A DNA stretch of 48,998 nt from assembly GCF_007786445.1 (NCBI RefSeq), contig NZ_VNJI01000056.1:1-48998 (forward strand), written 5' to 3'. Shown here piece by piece: positions 31,100 through 39,831 of the stretch. Under the pieces are notes generated by a model. It searched no databases. It was not told the DNA's origin and worked only from the letters and a program-made list of their open reading frames with translations. The position numbers were made by a program, and so were the translations under genes. The stretch is from Paenibacillus cremeus (GTDB lineage: Bacteria; Bacillota; Bacilli; Paenibacillales; NBRC-103111). Position 1 is the first letter of the stretch. Every line of letters starts with the position of its first letter.

Positions 31100-32587
31100 T
31101 TACTCCCCGGAGCCGAGCGCCATCGTCATATCCGAATCGGTAAGCGGCAGCGTGATCGTAAACTTGGTGCCGAGCCCCGGGGTGCTCTCCGCCGTGATCG
31201 TCCCGTGGTGCGCCTCCACCAGCTGCTTCACGATCGACAGCCCGAGTCCGGTTTCGCTGCCGGCCTTGCTGCGGGAAGGATCCGCTTTGTAGAAGCGATC
31301 CCAGATGAGCGCGAGCTCCTCCTTGGACATGCCCCGGCCGGTGTCGGCAATTTCGATGACCGTGGCGGCTGCCGTCTCATACCCTTTCAGCGCAATGGTA
31401 CCGTATTCGGTGAATTGAATGCTGTTTTTGACTAGATTGATCAAAATTTGTGTCAGCCGATCGTAATCGCCATAGACCAAGAGGCTCGGCTCACATTCGA
31501 TGCGAAGGTGCAGCTTCTTCTCCTCGGCCAGCACCTCCAGCGACTCCGCTACGATCTCCAGCAGCTCGTGCAGCGGCGTCCGCTTCTTGTGAAGCGTGAT
31601 CAGGCCGCTTTGAATTTTTTCCATATCGAGCAGCTCGTTGATGAGCCGGATGAGGCGGAAGGTTTCTTTTTCAATGATGCCGTAATATTTGGCCCGTTCC
31701 TCCGGGGAACTGACCAGCCCGTTCTTGAGGCCCTCAATGATCCCGCGGATGGAGGTCAGCGGGGTGCGCAGCTCGTGCGTCACATCCATGACAAAATGGC
31801 GCCGCCGCGTCTCATACTGCTCCAGCTTGCCGGAGGTGATCTCGAGCTGGTGGGCCATCGAGTTGAAATCGCTGGCCAAATCGCCAAGCTCATCCGACCG
31901 CCTGACCGGGGAGCGGGACGTGTAGTTGCCGGCCGCAATCTGCTGCGTCGATTGTCTCAGTGACCCGATGCTGCGGCTCATGCTGTGGGAGATGAAGAAG
32001 CTGGCGATAATCGCCACCAGCGAGACGAAGATCGTCAAGTAGATCAGCGTCTGGTTGAGCGTCTGCTGCGCAGCTTGAATGCCCTGCAAGGGTGAGATAA
32101 CGAACAGGTTCGAGTCGACCTTAGGACTCGGGCTCTTGGGCCGGATCGGCTTGTACACGACGACGAGCGGCTCATCGGTGTCTTGCTGGAGGACGAAGCT
32201 ATCGTTCGCCTTCGACACAAACATGTGGGCCCTCAGGTTGTCCAAGAACGCTTTGTTGCGCATGGTGCCGGGCATTTTCGGATCGCGGTAAAGGATCTCG
32301 CCGGCTTTGTCGAGCAGGATGAATGAGATTTTTCGCTCCGCGAGCAGGGTGCGGTAGGCTTGAAGGGCGACGGTCGGTTCTTCATCCTCCTTGAGCATCG
32401 TTCGTACGACGGCTCGGGAGACGTTGCTGAGCTCCTCGGTCTTGGCTTTGTACATATTTTGCTTCATGTAATAGGCAAACCCGGTAATGAGGGGCGCCAG
32501 AATCAGTAGAGAGACGATCAGATGACTCAGAAACAGACGCCAAAAAAACGTAAACCGGAAACGGAACCGCCAGCGGCCTGGTTTCAT
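31100..32587 (-). CDS. Membrane sensor histidine kinase
   Basis: 495 residues: membrane helix 20-42, external sensor domain (about 43-178, PAS/dCache-like), second helix 180-200, HAMP (200-252), HisKA with H271 in VTHELRTPLTS, and HATPase with LVKNSIQFTE, DTGRGMS and TGLGLSIVKQ. General architecture of the WalK/ResE/PhoR type. It starts three bases after the response regulator stop, so they form one operon. What it senses is unknown. It faces away from the pectinase gene, which it might control; that is only inference from position. Confidence 0.9.
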   Translation of the reverse strand: MKPGRWRFRFRFTFFWRLFLSHLIVSLLILAPLITGFAYYMKQNMYKAKTEELSNVSRAVVRTMLKEDEEPTVALQAYRTLLAERKISFILLDKAGEILYRDPKMPGTMRNKAFLDNLRAHMFVSKANDSFVLQQDTDEPLVVVYKPIRPKSPSPKVDSNLFVISPLQGIQAAQQTLNQTLIYLTIFVSLVAIIASFFISHSMSRSIGSLRQSTQQIAAGNYTSRSPVRRSDELGDLASDFNSMAHQLEITSGKLEQYETRRRHFVMDVTHELRTPLTSIRGIIEGLKNGLVSSPEERAKYYGIIEKETFRLIRLINELLDMEKIQSGLITLHKKRTPLHELLEIVAESLEVLAEEKKLHLRIECEPSLLVYGDYDRLTQILINLVKNSIQFTEYGTIALKGYETAAATVIEIADTGRGMSKEELALIWDRFYKADPSRSKAGSETGLGLSIVKQLVEAHHGTITAESTPGLGTKFTITLPLTDSDMTMALGSGE

Positions 32588-32590
32588 TCG

Positions 32591-33307
32591 TTATTCCTCC
32601 AGCTTGTAGCCGACGCCCCAGACGGTAACGACGAGCGGGTGATCCGGTGCGGACACTTTGTTGCGCAGACGTTTGATATGGACGTCGACGGTGCGTTCCT
32701 CGCCAAAATAATCGTAGCCCCAGATGCTCTCCAGCAGCTGCTCCCTGGTGAATACCCGTTTGGGATAGCGGACAAAAAGGGACATCAGCTCGAATTCCTT
32801 GGGCGTCAGGTTGGTGATCGTCCGGCCGCTGATGGTTACAGTGCGCGCAGAGAAGTTGACGATAATCTGCTTGTACTTCAACACCTCGTCGCCGCTGTCA
32901 TCCGTCGCCCCCGCATCGGCGGCTTCCCCGCCGTCGGGAGCGTTTCCGCGTTGATAACGGCGCAGCACGGCCTTCATCCGCGCAATCAGCTCCATCGGGC
33001 TGAACGGCTTCGTCACGTAATCGTCCGCGCCGAGCTCTAGCCCCAGAATGCGGTCCTGCTCCTGGTCCCGGGCGGTCAGCAGAATGATCGGCGTGTCGAA
33101 GCGGCGGCGAATCTCCTTGCACAAGGTAATGCCGTCCTTGCCGGGCAGCATCCAGTCCAGAATAATGAAATCCCACGTGCGACGCTCTACCTGCTCCTGC
33201 GCCGACAGCCCGTCATGAACGAACGTCATCTCATATTGCTCCTTCTGGAAAAACAACTGCAGCATTTCACAAACCGACCGGTCGTCTTCGGCTATCAGCA
33301 GCTTCAT
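32591..33307 (-). CDS. OmpR-family response regulator
   Basis: 238 residues. Receiver domain with acidic pair near residue 8, phosphorylated D51 in ILDWMLPGKDG and K100 in VTKPFSP; a linker rich in Gly/Asp/Ala (about 122-142); then a winged-helix DNA-binding domain with LTPKEFELMSLF and VDVHIKRLRNKV. Cognate partner of the kinase next to it. The start has AGGAGTG nine bases upstream. Confidence 0.93.
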   Translation of the reverse strand: MKLLIAEDDRSVCEMLQLFFQKEQYEMTFVHDGLSAQEQVERRTWDFIILDWMLPGKDGITLCKEIRRRFDTPIILLTARDQEQDRILGLELGADDYVTKPFSPMELIARMKAVLRRYQRGNAPDGGEAADAGATDDSGDEVLKYKQIIVNFSARTVTISGRTITNLTPKEFELMSLFVRYPKRVFTREQLLESIWGYDYFGEERTVDVHIKRLRNKVSAPDHPLVVTVWGVGYKLEE

Positions 33308-33642
33308 CGAGCCACACTCCTACTTTATATGGATGATAAGGTTTTTTTGCAGAATTTTAGCGAATCGAATCTAGTTATCTTCAGCATATTCGCTTCGTGG
33401 ACGGTTGGCAAGCTTTGTGTAGGTGACTTCGTGCAGGCGTCATAAGCCGACTTTTTTCAACAGAGCAAACAGATTAAATTTATTTCACTTGATTAGCAAT
33501 GAACTTTATATAATTGCACTCGTTTGTTGTATACAATGATGGGGTTCGGTTTATTGGATGCGCTTACATATTTGCTTGGGAGGGGATGCTGCGACGATAG
33601 CGTCTGCAACTGGAAGTGTAAATCTGAGATAGGAGAGTAGCG
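33308..33642. other. 335-base divergent region before the pectinase gene
   Basis: AT-rich part holds TATAAT (33509-33514) and TACAAT (33532-33537) boxes, neither with a convincing -35, and the 10-base palindrome TTGTATACAA (33527-33536). It probably carries the promoter of the pectinase gene and of the two-component pair. The pectinase ribosome site is TAGGAGAG, six bases before its ATG. Confidence 0.45.
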
Positions 33643-36600
33643 ATGAAATTGAAAAAGACAGTGCTGCTTATTCTTTGCGCTTTATTGACGCTCGTGTCGG
33701 TTCCTCTTACAGGGGCCTTGGCAGCGAGCGCGTTGACCGTACCGGCAGGTAATACACCGCTAATCAATGAGGATTTTGACGGGACCTACACGGATTCCGC
33801 CACTTTGACAGGTCCTGCGGCTGCTACGGGGCTTACAATCGCCGGATTTACTTCCGTCATGAACAGCTCCAATGTAAGTGCGGATTCGATCTCCCTGGTG
33901 CAGGATGCCACGCTGAATTCGAAGGTATTGAAGTATTCGGTGAATGGGGCGAATAATTCGCAGTTTGTAGGGGTGAAAAAGGACTTTTCCAGCACGGGCC
34001 TTGTACAAGGGCAGGTGACGGTCGAGTTTGATTTCAATTTTTCCGACCGCACGAAGGGCAGTCCTTTGTTTCAGGTTCTGGATGCCGGCGGGAAGGTTGT
34101 AGTCGATATTCAAAATAAAAACGGTCCGGCTCTCATCTCGGGCTGCAGCGGCTCGGGGGCCACATTGGGTTGGTACAGCGGGACCGCCTATTGCCCCATC
34201 GGTTCGCTCGGAACGACGAACAATGTTTGGTTTCACCTGAAGGCGGTATTGGACCTGAACAATGCCAAAGGAAGCTACTATTTGAGCACGACGGCGGCGA
34301 AAAGCACGGTGATCGGCCAGCTCCTCGATTATCCGTTCAAAAACATATCCACCGATGCCGCCAATCCAACGCTGTATAAAACGGTTTATTTTGCAGGGAA
34401 ATCCGGGAGTGCGGCTTGGTCCTTGCTGATGGACAACATCCAGGTGTATCAATTGATGGCGACACCGGATGCGCCTGCGGTAACGACCTCCGCTGGGGAT
34501 GGGCAAGCCTGGCTGTGGTGGCCGGCAGCGAACAACGCGCTCACGTATGATGTGGTGCGAAGCGATTCGGCCAGCGGACCGTTCACTTCCTTGACCGGAG
34601 GGGCCGGCTTCACAACCCCACCTACGCAGGTCAGCCCGTATAAAGATAAGGGACTCACGAACGGGACGACGTACTATTATAAGGTTCTGTCCCAAAATAG
34701 CTACGGATCGGCCGAGTCCTCCGTCCTGGCGATTACGCCAACGAATGCCACTCCGGCTCCGCAGGCGCCGACCGGCTTTACCGGAACGGTACGCGATTCG
34801 GCGGTGACGCTGAATTGGAACCTGGTTCCGAGCGCGAGCCAGTATACGCTCAAGCGCAGTACGTCGGCGGACATGTCCTCCGCGGTCGTGCTCAGCAGCA
34901 CGCTCCCGTATACGCAGACGACTTATTACGATACGGGTCTGACCGATGGAACGACCTACTATTATACGATCAGCAGCTCTGGCGTTGGCGGCGATGGCGC
35001 CGATAGCGCACCGCTGGCACTATTGCCAAGCGTACCGCTGGCTGCACCGGCCAACGTAAATAGCGCAGCATCCGACGGCACAGTGAGCTTGACCTGGGAT
35101 AGCATGTCCGGAGTCACTTACAGTGTGAAGCGCAGCACCGTCAATGGAGGGCCATACACTACGCTTCAATCCGGCCTGACGGCTGCTTCCTTCACAGATC
35201 ACAGCGTCACGAATGGCACCGCTTATTATTATGTCGTGACGGCTTCGAACTCGACGATCGAGAGCATGATCTCCCGTCAAACGAAAGCGACGCCTTATGC
35301 GCCTGTTCCGGGTGCGCCATTGACGCCTTCAGGTGTTACAGGCACGGCGTATGACGGCAGCGTGACCTTGAAGTGGGATGCGACGGCTGGAGCTGCCTCT
35401 TACACGGTGAAGCGTGGAACGACCAGTGGAGGGCCTTATGCCACAATGTTTACCACAACGGATACGAGCTTCACCGACACCGGCGTGACGAACGGAAGCA
35501 CTTATTATTATGTCGTTTCCGCGGTGAATACGAGCGGGGAGAGCCCGAATGCGGAGGAAACGATTCTGGTTCCCGCCCATGTCATTGTTGTGGCACAGGA
35601 TGGCAGCGGCCAATATTCGTCGATTCAGCAAGCCGTGAATCAGGTGCCTACGAACAATGCTCAGCGCATCGTCATTTATATTAAGCCGGGCACCTACACA
35701 GAAAAAGTAACCGTTGATCGACCGTTCATCAGCTTTGTCGGAGCGGGCAACAGCGTCACTACGATTGTATATGGCGATTACGGCGGTCCGAACGGACAGT
35801 CCGGCAACGTGGGCAGCACGTTCAAGAGCCCGACGGTGACGGTGACGGGGGACAACTTTACCGCATCGAACCTGACGATCCAAAACAATGCCGGGCCTCG
35901 TTCCACGGTCGGAACCGCTGTTGCACTGTCAGTTACAAGCGATAAAGCCAGCTTTGAAAATATGCGCATTCTCGGCTACCAGGATACGCTTTATACGGGA
36001 GGCAGCGCCTCGAAGTCGATTCGCCAGTACTACCATAACAGTGTGATTCAAGGCGACGTCGATTTTATTTTCGGGGAAGCGAGCGCGGTTGTGTTTGACA
36101 GCAATACGTTGGTGCTGGCTACGCAATCCACCAGTACGAGCATCGGTGGTCATCTTACGGCTGCTGCGCAGTTTAATCCGACGGATCCGGGCTATGTCTT
36201 TATGAACAATCGCATTGTGGATTCTACGGTCAGCGGAACGGCTCCGATTGGATCGTTCGACCTGGGGCGTCCATGGAAAAATTATTCCAATGTCAGCTTT
36301 ATTAATACGAGCATGGATACGACGCATTTCATAGCTGCAGGCTGGGCGGCTTCCTGCGCTTCCAGTTCCTCTTGCATTGCCAATAATTTAAGAGAGTATA
36401 ACAGCACCGGAGCAGGGGCTGGCCCATCGACTCGCCTCTATGATTCCATCATTAAGTCACAGCAAATGACGGGTCCGGAAGCCAGCGCGTTGACGATTCC
36501 GGTTGTGCTCGGCGGGTGGGATCCTACCCTCTCGGTTATCATGCCGAACCCTGGTGCAGCTCAGCTGCCTGTTATCACGCCTAGTGCGGGGACCTTCGAT

Positions 36601-39600
36601 CTGAAGCCTGCGAATCAGGCGGATCTGGCGGTGACGGTGCAGGCGAACGGCGATACGCTAACCGGGATCACGAACGGCGCTTATACGCTGGGCGCTTCGG
36701 ATTACAGCTTGGCTGGCAATGTGTATACGATTAAAAAGTCATATCTCGCTCAATTGCCGGTAGGCACGACGACGCTGGTCTTCAAATTCGCATCCAACGT
36801 CAGCCTGCCGCTTACGGTGACGGTTGTCGACAGTGCGGATCTGGGCAAGCAGGTGCTCGCCGCCAATGATGGCTGGGCTTCGTATAACGGAGGGACGACC
36901 GGCGGAAGCAGCGCCGCTTCGGCTAATATTTATACGGTAACGAACCGAAGCCAGCTGATTGCCGCTCTGGGAGGCAACAATGCAACCAACGGGTCGAACA
37001 CGACGCCGAGAATCGTTTATATTAACGGCACGATTAACTTGAATGTGGACGACAACAACAATCCGATGGGTCTGGCTGAATACAGCCAAGGGACGGGGTA
37101 CGATTTTAACACGTACCTGCAAACCTACGATCCGAACGGGTCCTGGGGCAGAACACAGGTGCCATCCGGTGCCCAAGAGACCGCGCGAGTGAACGCGCAG
37201 AAAAATCAAGGGGCGCGCATCAAAATCAATGTAGGCTCCAATGTCACGATTGTCGGCCTAGGCTCGGATGCCAAGCTGGTCGGCGGCAATCTGATACTGA
37301 CGAACAACAAGAACGTCATTATTCGCAATATCGAATTCCAGGATGCGTACGATTACTTCCCGCAGTGGGATCCGACGGACGGCAGCACCGGAAACTGGAA
37401 TTCGCAATACGACAACATCTCGCTCTCCGGAGCTACCAACATTTGGATTGATCACAACACGTTTAACGACGGCAGCCATCCGGATGACCCGAATGAAGCT
37501 TATTACGGGCGGCACTATCAGCACCATGACGGCCTGGTCGATATTACGAAAAAATCGGACTTGGTGACGCTGTCGTACAATCATTTTAGCGGGCATGACA
37601 AAACGTCGCTCATCGGTTCCAGCGATTCCAGCACGACGGACAGCGGATTCCTTCGAGTGACCATTCATCACAACTATTATGACAATATCACACAGCGCGC
37701 TCCACGCGTCCGCTACGGTCAGGTGCACGTGTATAACAACTACTACAACGCGCCTTCCGGCCTGTATGGGATCGGGGTAGGAGCAGCCGCTCAAATTTAT
37801 TCCGAGAGCAATTATTTTGAAAATATCGCGACTCCGGTCACACCGGCCGGCAACCTGGACTCCTACTCGCCGGGCTTCATCAAGGATGTCGGCAGCAATT
37901 TCGTCGGCAGCGGCACTCCGGTCTGGAGACCCAATGTCAACTGGACGCCAAGCAGCTTTTACACGTATACGGCAGATTCGGCGGCTGGTGTGAAAAGCAC
38001 GGTGCTGGCGAATGCAGGCTCCGGCGGCCGAGCCTTGATCGCTCCGGTCGTTCCTGCGGCGCCTAGCGGGTTGACTGCTGCGGCAGGCGATTCGCAAACG
38101 CGTTTGAACTGGAATGCGGTGTCTGGGGCCTCGACGTACAACCTGAAGATGGCCACAACGGCCGGCGGACCGTACAGCGTTGTTGCTTCGAATGTGGCAG
38201 ACACTAGCTATACGCTGACCGGCTTGACGAATGGCACGACGTACTATTTTGTCTTATCGGAAGTCACCGGCGGCGTGGAAAGCGGCGTTTCGAGCGAGGT
38301 TAGCGTGGTTCCGGCTCTCCCGGCTCCGTCGGCACCGACGGGACTCGCGGCCACGGCAGGCAATGCGCAGGTCGTGCTGAACTGGACTGCGGTGAGCGGT
38401 GCCACCGGCTACAAGGTGAAACGCAGCAGCACCAGCGGCGGGCCGTACACCTTGCTAGCGAGTGTATTTGGTACGGGATACGTCGATACGACTGCGGTGA
38501 ATGGCACCACCTATTACTACGTGGTAACGGCTCTTAATGTGAGCGCGGAGAGTGCCAGCTCCCAACAGGCGAGCGCTACGCCAGTGGCGATCATCGTACC
38601 TGTTACCTCCGTATCCGTCGTAGGGGCGGGAGGCGTGAGCGGCATTACTGTGAAGGGCGGTACCCTGCAGATGCAGGTGGTTGTGCTTCCGGGCAATGCG
38701 ACGAACAGTTCGGTGACGTGGAACGTGTACGAATCCGACGGCGTTACGCCAACGGATAAAGCGTCGGTCACGGCCGGAGGATTGCTCACCGCACAGAAGG
38801 ACGGCGTTGTGAAGGTGGTCGCTGCATCTACTGACGGAAGTGCGGTTCAGGGCTCGAAATATGTGGTCCTTAGCGGGCAAAGCGCCGTATCCGGCTCTAC
38901 GCTCCTGACCACGCTGACCGGACCAAGTACGGTAACGCCCGGAGCGGTGTTCACTACCAGCTTTGGCTTAAATAACGTGACGGGCAGCGTGTATGCGCTG
39001 GATTTGACGCTCAGCTTCGGCACGGATGCCATTGATTTCATGTCTATTGACTCGATTCGTCCCGGATTCAGCGTGCTGCAAATCAAGACCGAAGTGCCGG
39101 GTCAGCTTCGTGTGATTGCGGCAGGCACGCTCACCGGCAGCGGCGACGTGTTCAGTCTGCACTGGCTTGCAAGATCGGTCGCTCAGCCTCAGACGGCAAG
39201 CTTGGTCGTGACTACGGTCACCGCTTCCAATGGAGCCGGTGTTATGTCGGTTGCTCCATCGGCCGAGACGATCCAGGTGGCCGCTGCACCTGCGGACAAA
39301 TCGTCGCTGCAAGCGCTGATCTCCGTCGCTCAAACGCAGCACGATGCGGCGTTCGAGGGCACAGGCATCGGCCAATACAAGGCGGGCTCGAAGGCGGCGC
39401 TGCTCACCGCGATTACGCTCGCGAACAGCGTCCTGAACGACAGCGCTGCGTCCCAAACGGCGATCAACAACGCAGCGAATGCGCTGAATCAAGCGCTGCA
39501 AACGTTCAATGCGTCGGTAAATACGGCTCACTCCTCGGGGGACCTCAATGGGGATGGTAAGGTCGACATTTATGACTTGGGCAAGCTGGCCGCGAACTAC

Positions 39601-39714
39601 GGCAAAACGTCTGCCAGCACGGATTGGAATGATTTAAAATACGCAGACTTCAACAACGACGGCAAGCTCGATATTGTTGATTTGGTTGCGATAGCTAAAC
39701 TGATTATCAATTAG
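33643..39714 (+). CDS. Giant secreted pectinase: CE8 methylesterase + PL1 pectate lyase with cohesin and dockerin
   Basis: 2023 residues. Signal peptide 1-28; beta-sandwich module about 35-272; FN3 domains about 275-645 (four); CE8 pectin methylesterase about 648-965 (GTYTEKVTV, QDTLY 780-784, GDVDFIFG 804-811, LGRPW 874-878); X2 Ig-like module 980-1064; PL1 pectate lyase 1067-1465 (WIDHNTF with D1270/H1271, RAPRVRYG at 1352-1359); two FN3 1470-1645; Big_2 1650-1745; cohesin 1750-1880; FIVAR 1885-1962; type I dockerin 1966-2023 with two calcium loops (D1967, N1969, D1971, D1975, D1978 and D2002, N2004, D2006, D2010, D2013). The esterase would demethylate pectin for the lyase in the same chain. 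The dockerin suggests docking to a cohesin such as that of the next gene. No SLH or sortase motif, so it depends on docking for surface attachment. Confidence 0.94.
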   Translation: MKLKKTVLLILCALLTLVSVPLTGALAASALTVPAGNTPLINEDFDGTYTDSATLTGPAAATGLTIAGFTSVMNSSNVSADSISLVQDATLNSKVLKYSVNGANNSQFVGVKKDFSSTGLVQGQVTVEFDFNFSDRTKGSPLFQVLDAGGKVVVDIQNKNGPALISGCSGSGATLGWYSGTAYCPIGSLGTTNNVWFHLKAVLDLNNAKGSYYLSTTAAKSTVIGQLLDYPFKNISTDAANPTLYKTVYFAGKSGSAAWSLLMDNIQVYQLMATPDAPAVTTSAGDGQAWLWWPAANNALTYDVVRSDSASGPFTSLTGGAGFTTPPTQVSPYKDKGLTNGTTYYYKVLSQNSYGSAESSVLAITPTNATPAPQAPTGFTGTVRDSAVTLNWNLVPSASQYTLKRSTSADMSSAVVLSSTLPYTQTTYYDTGLTDGTTYYYTISSSGVGGDGADSAPLALLPSVPLAAPANVNSAASDGTVSLTWDSMSGVTYSVKRSTVNGGPYTTLQSGLTAASFTDHSVTNGTAYYYVVTASNSTIESMISRQTKATPYAPVPGAPLTPSGVTGTAYDGSVTLKWDATAGAASYTVKRGTTSGGPYATMFTTTDTSFTDTGVTNGSTYYYVVSAVNTSGESPNAEETILVPAHVIVVAQDGSGQYSSIQQAVNQVPTNNAQRIVIYIKPGTYTEKVTVDRPFISFVGAGNSVTTIVYGDYGGPNGQSGNVGSTFKSPTVTVTGDNFTASNLTIQNNAGPRSTVGTAVALSVTSDKASFENMRILGYQDTLYTGGSASKSIRQYYHNSVIQGDVDFIFGEASAVVFDSNTLVLATQSTSTSIGGHLTAAAQFNPTDPGYVFMNNRIVDSTVSGTAPIGSFDLGRPWKNYSNVSFINTSMDTTHFIAAGWAASCASSSSCIANNLREYNSTGAGAGPSTRLYDSIIKSQQMTGPEASALTIPVVLGGWDPTLSVIMPNPGAAQLPVITPSAGTFDLKPANQADLAVTVQANGDTLTGITNGAYTLGASDYSLAGNVYTIKKSYLAQLPVGTTTLVFKFASNVSLPLTVTVVDSADLGKQVLAANDGWASYNGGTTGGSSAASANIYTVTNRSQLIAALGGNNATNGSNTTPRIVYINGTINLNVDDNNNPMGLAEYSQGTGYDFNTYLQTYDPNGSWGRTQVPSGAQETARVNAQKNQGARIKINVGSNVTIVGLGSDAKLVGGNLILTNNKNVIIRNIEFQDAYDYFPQWDPTDGSTGNWNSQYDNISLSGATNIWIDHNTFNDGSHPDDPNEAYYGRHYQHHDGLVDITKKSDLVTLSYNHFSGHDKTSLIGSSDSSTTDSGFLRVTIHHNYYDNITQRAPRVRYGQVHVYNNYYNAPSGLYGIGVGAAAQIYSESNYFENIATPVTPAGNLDSYSPGFIKDVGSNFVGSGTPVWRPNVNWTPSSFYTYTADSAAGVKSTVLANAGSGGRALIAPVVPAAPSGLTAAAGDSQTRLNWNAVSGASTYNLKMATTAGGPYSVVASNVADTSYTLTGLTNGTTYYFVLSEVTGGVESGVSSEVSVVPALPAPSAPTGLAATAGNAQVVLNWTAVSGATGYKVKRSSTSGGPYTLLASVFGTGYVDTTAVNGTTYYYVVTALNVSAESASSQQASATPVAIIVPVTSVSVVGAGGVSGITVKGGTLQMQVVVLPGNATNSSVTWNVYESDGVTPTDKASVTAGGLLTAQKDGVVKVVAASTDGSAVQGSKYVVLSGQSAVSGSTLLTTLTGPSTVTPGAVFTTSFGLNNVTGSVYALDLTLSFGTDAIDFMSIDSIRPGFSVLQIKTEVPGQLRVIAAGTLTGSGDVFSLHWLARSVAQPQTASLVVTTVTASNGAGVMSVAPSAETIQVAAAPADKSSLQALISVAQTQHDAAFEGTGIGQYKAGSKAALLTAITLANSVLNDSAASQTAINNAANALNQALQTFNASVNTAHSSGDLNGDGKVDIYDLGKLAANYGKTSASTDWNDLKYADFNNDGKLDIVDLVAIAKLIIN

Positions 39715-39739
39715 CCTGGTTATCGAGGACTTGATGCAA

Positions 39740-39795
39740 AGAGGGAGAAGGGGGGCTGTGTATGCTGCCATGGCGTATGCCGTCCTTCTCTCTCT
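39740..39795 (+). other. Long hairpin between the pectinase and anchor genes
   Basis: AGAGGGAGAAGG (39740-39751) pairs with CCTTCTCTCTCT (39784-39795), 12 bp with one G-T pair, around a GC-rich loop. No T-run follows. It could be a processing or stabilising hairpin that sets the ratio of enzyme to anchor, or a weak terminator. Confidence 0.5.
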
Positions 39796-39831
39796 ACTAC
39801 TCCATAGAGCAATGGAAAAGAGGATGAAGCA

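Noticed and set aside
33643..39714. Tandem DNA repeats or CRISPR-like structure in the pectinase gene
   Set aside because: The repeated GTTYYYVV-type blocks are diverged FN3 domains, not direct DNA repeats with spacers. No CRISPR array was seen anywhere in the window.
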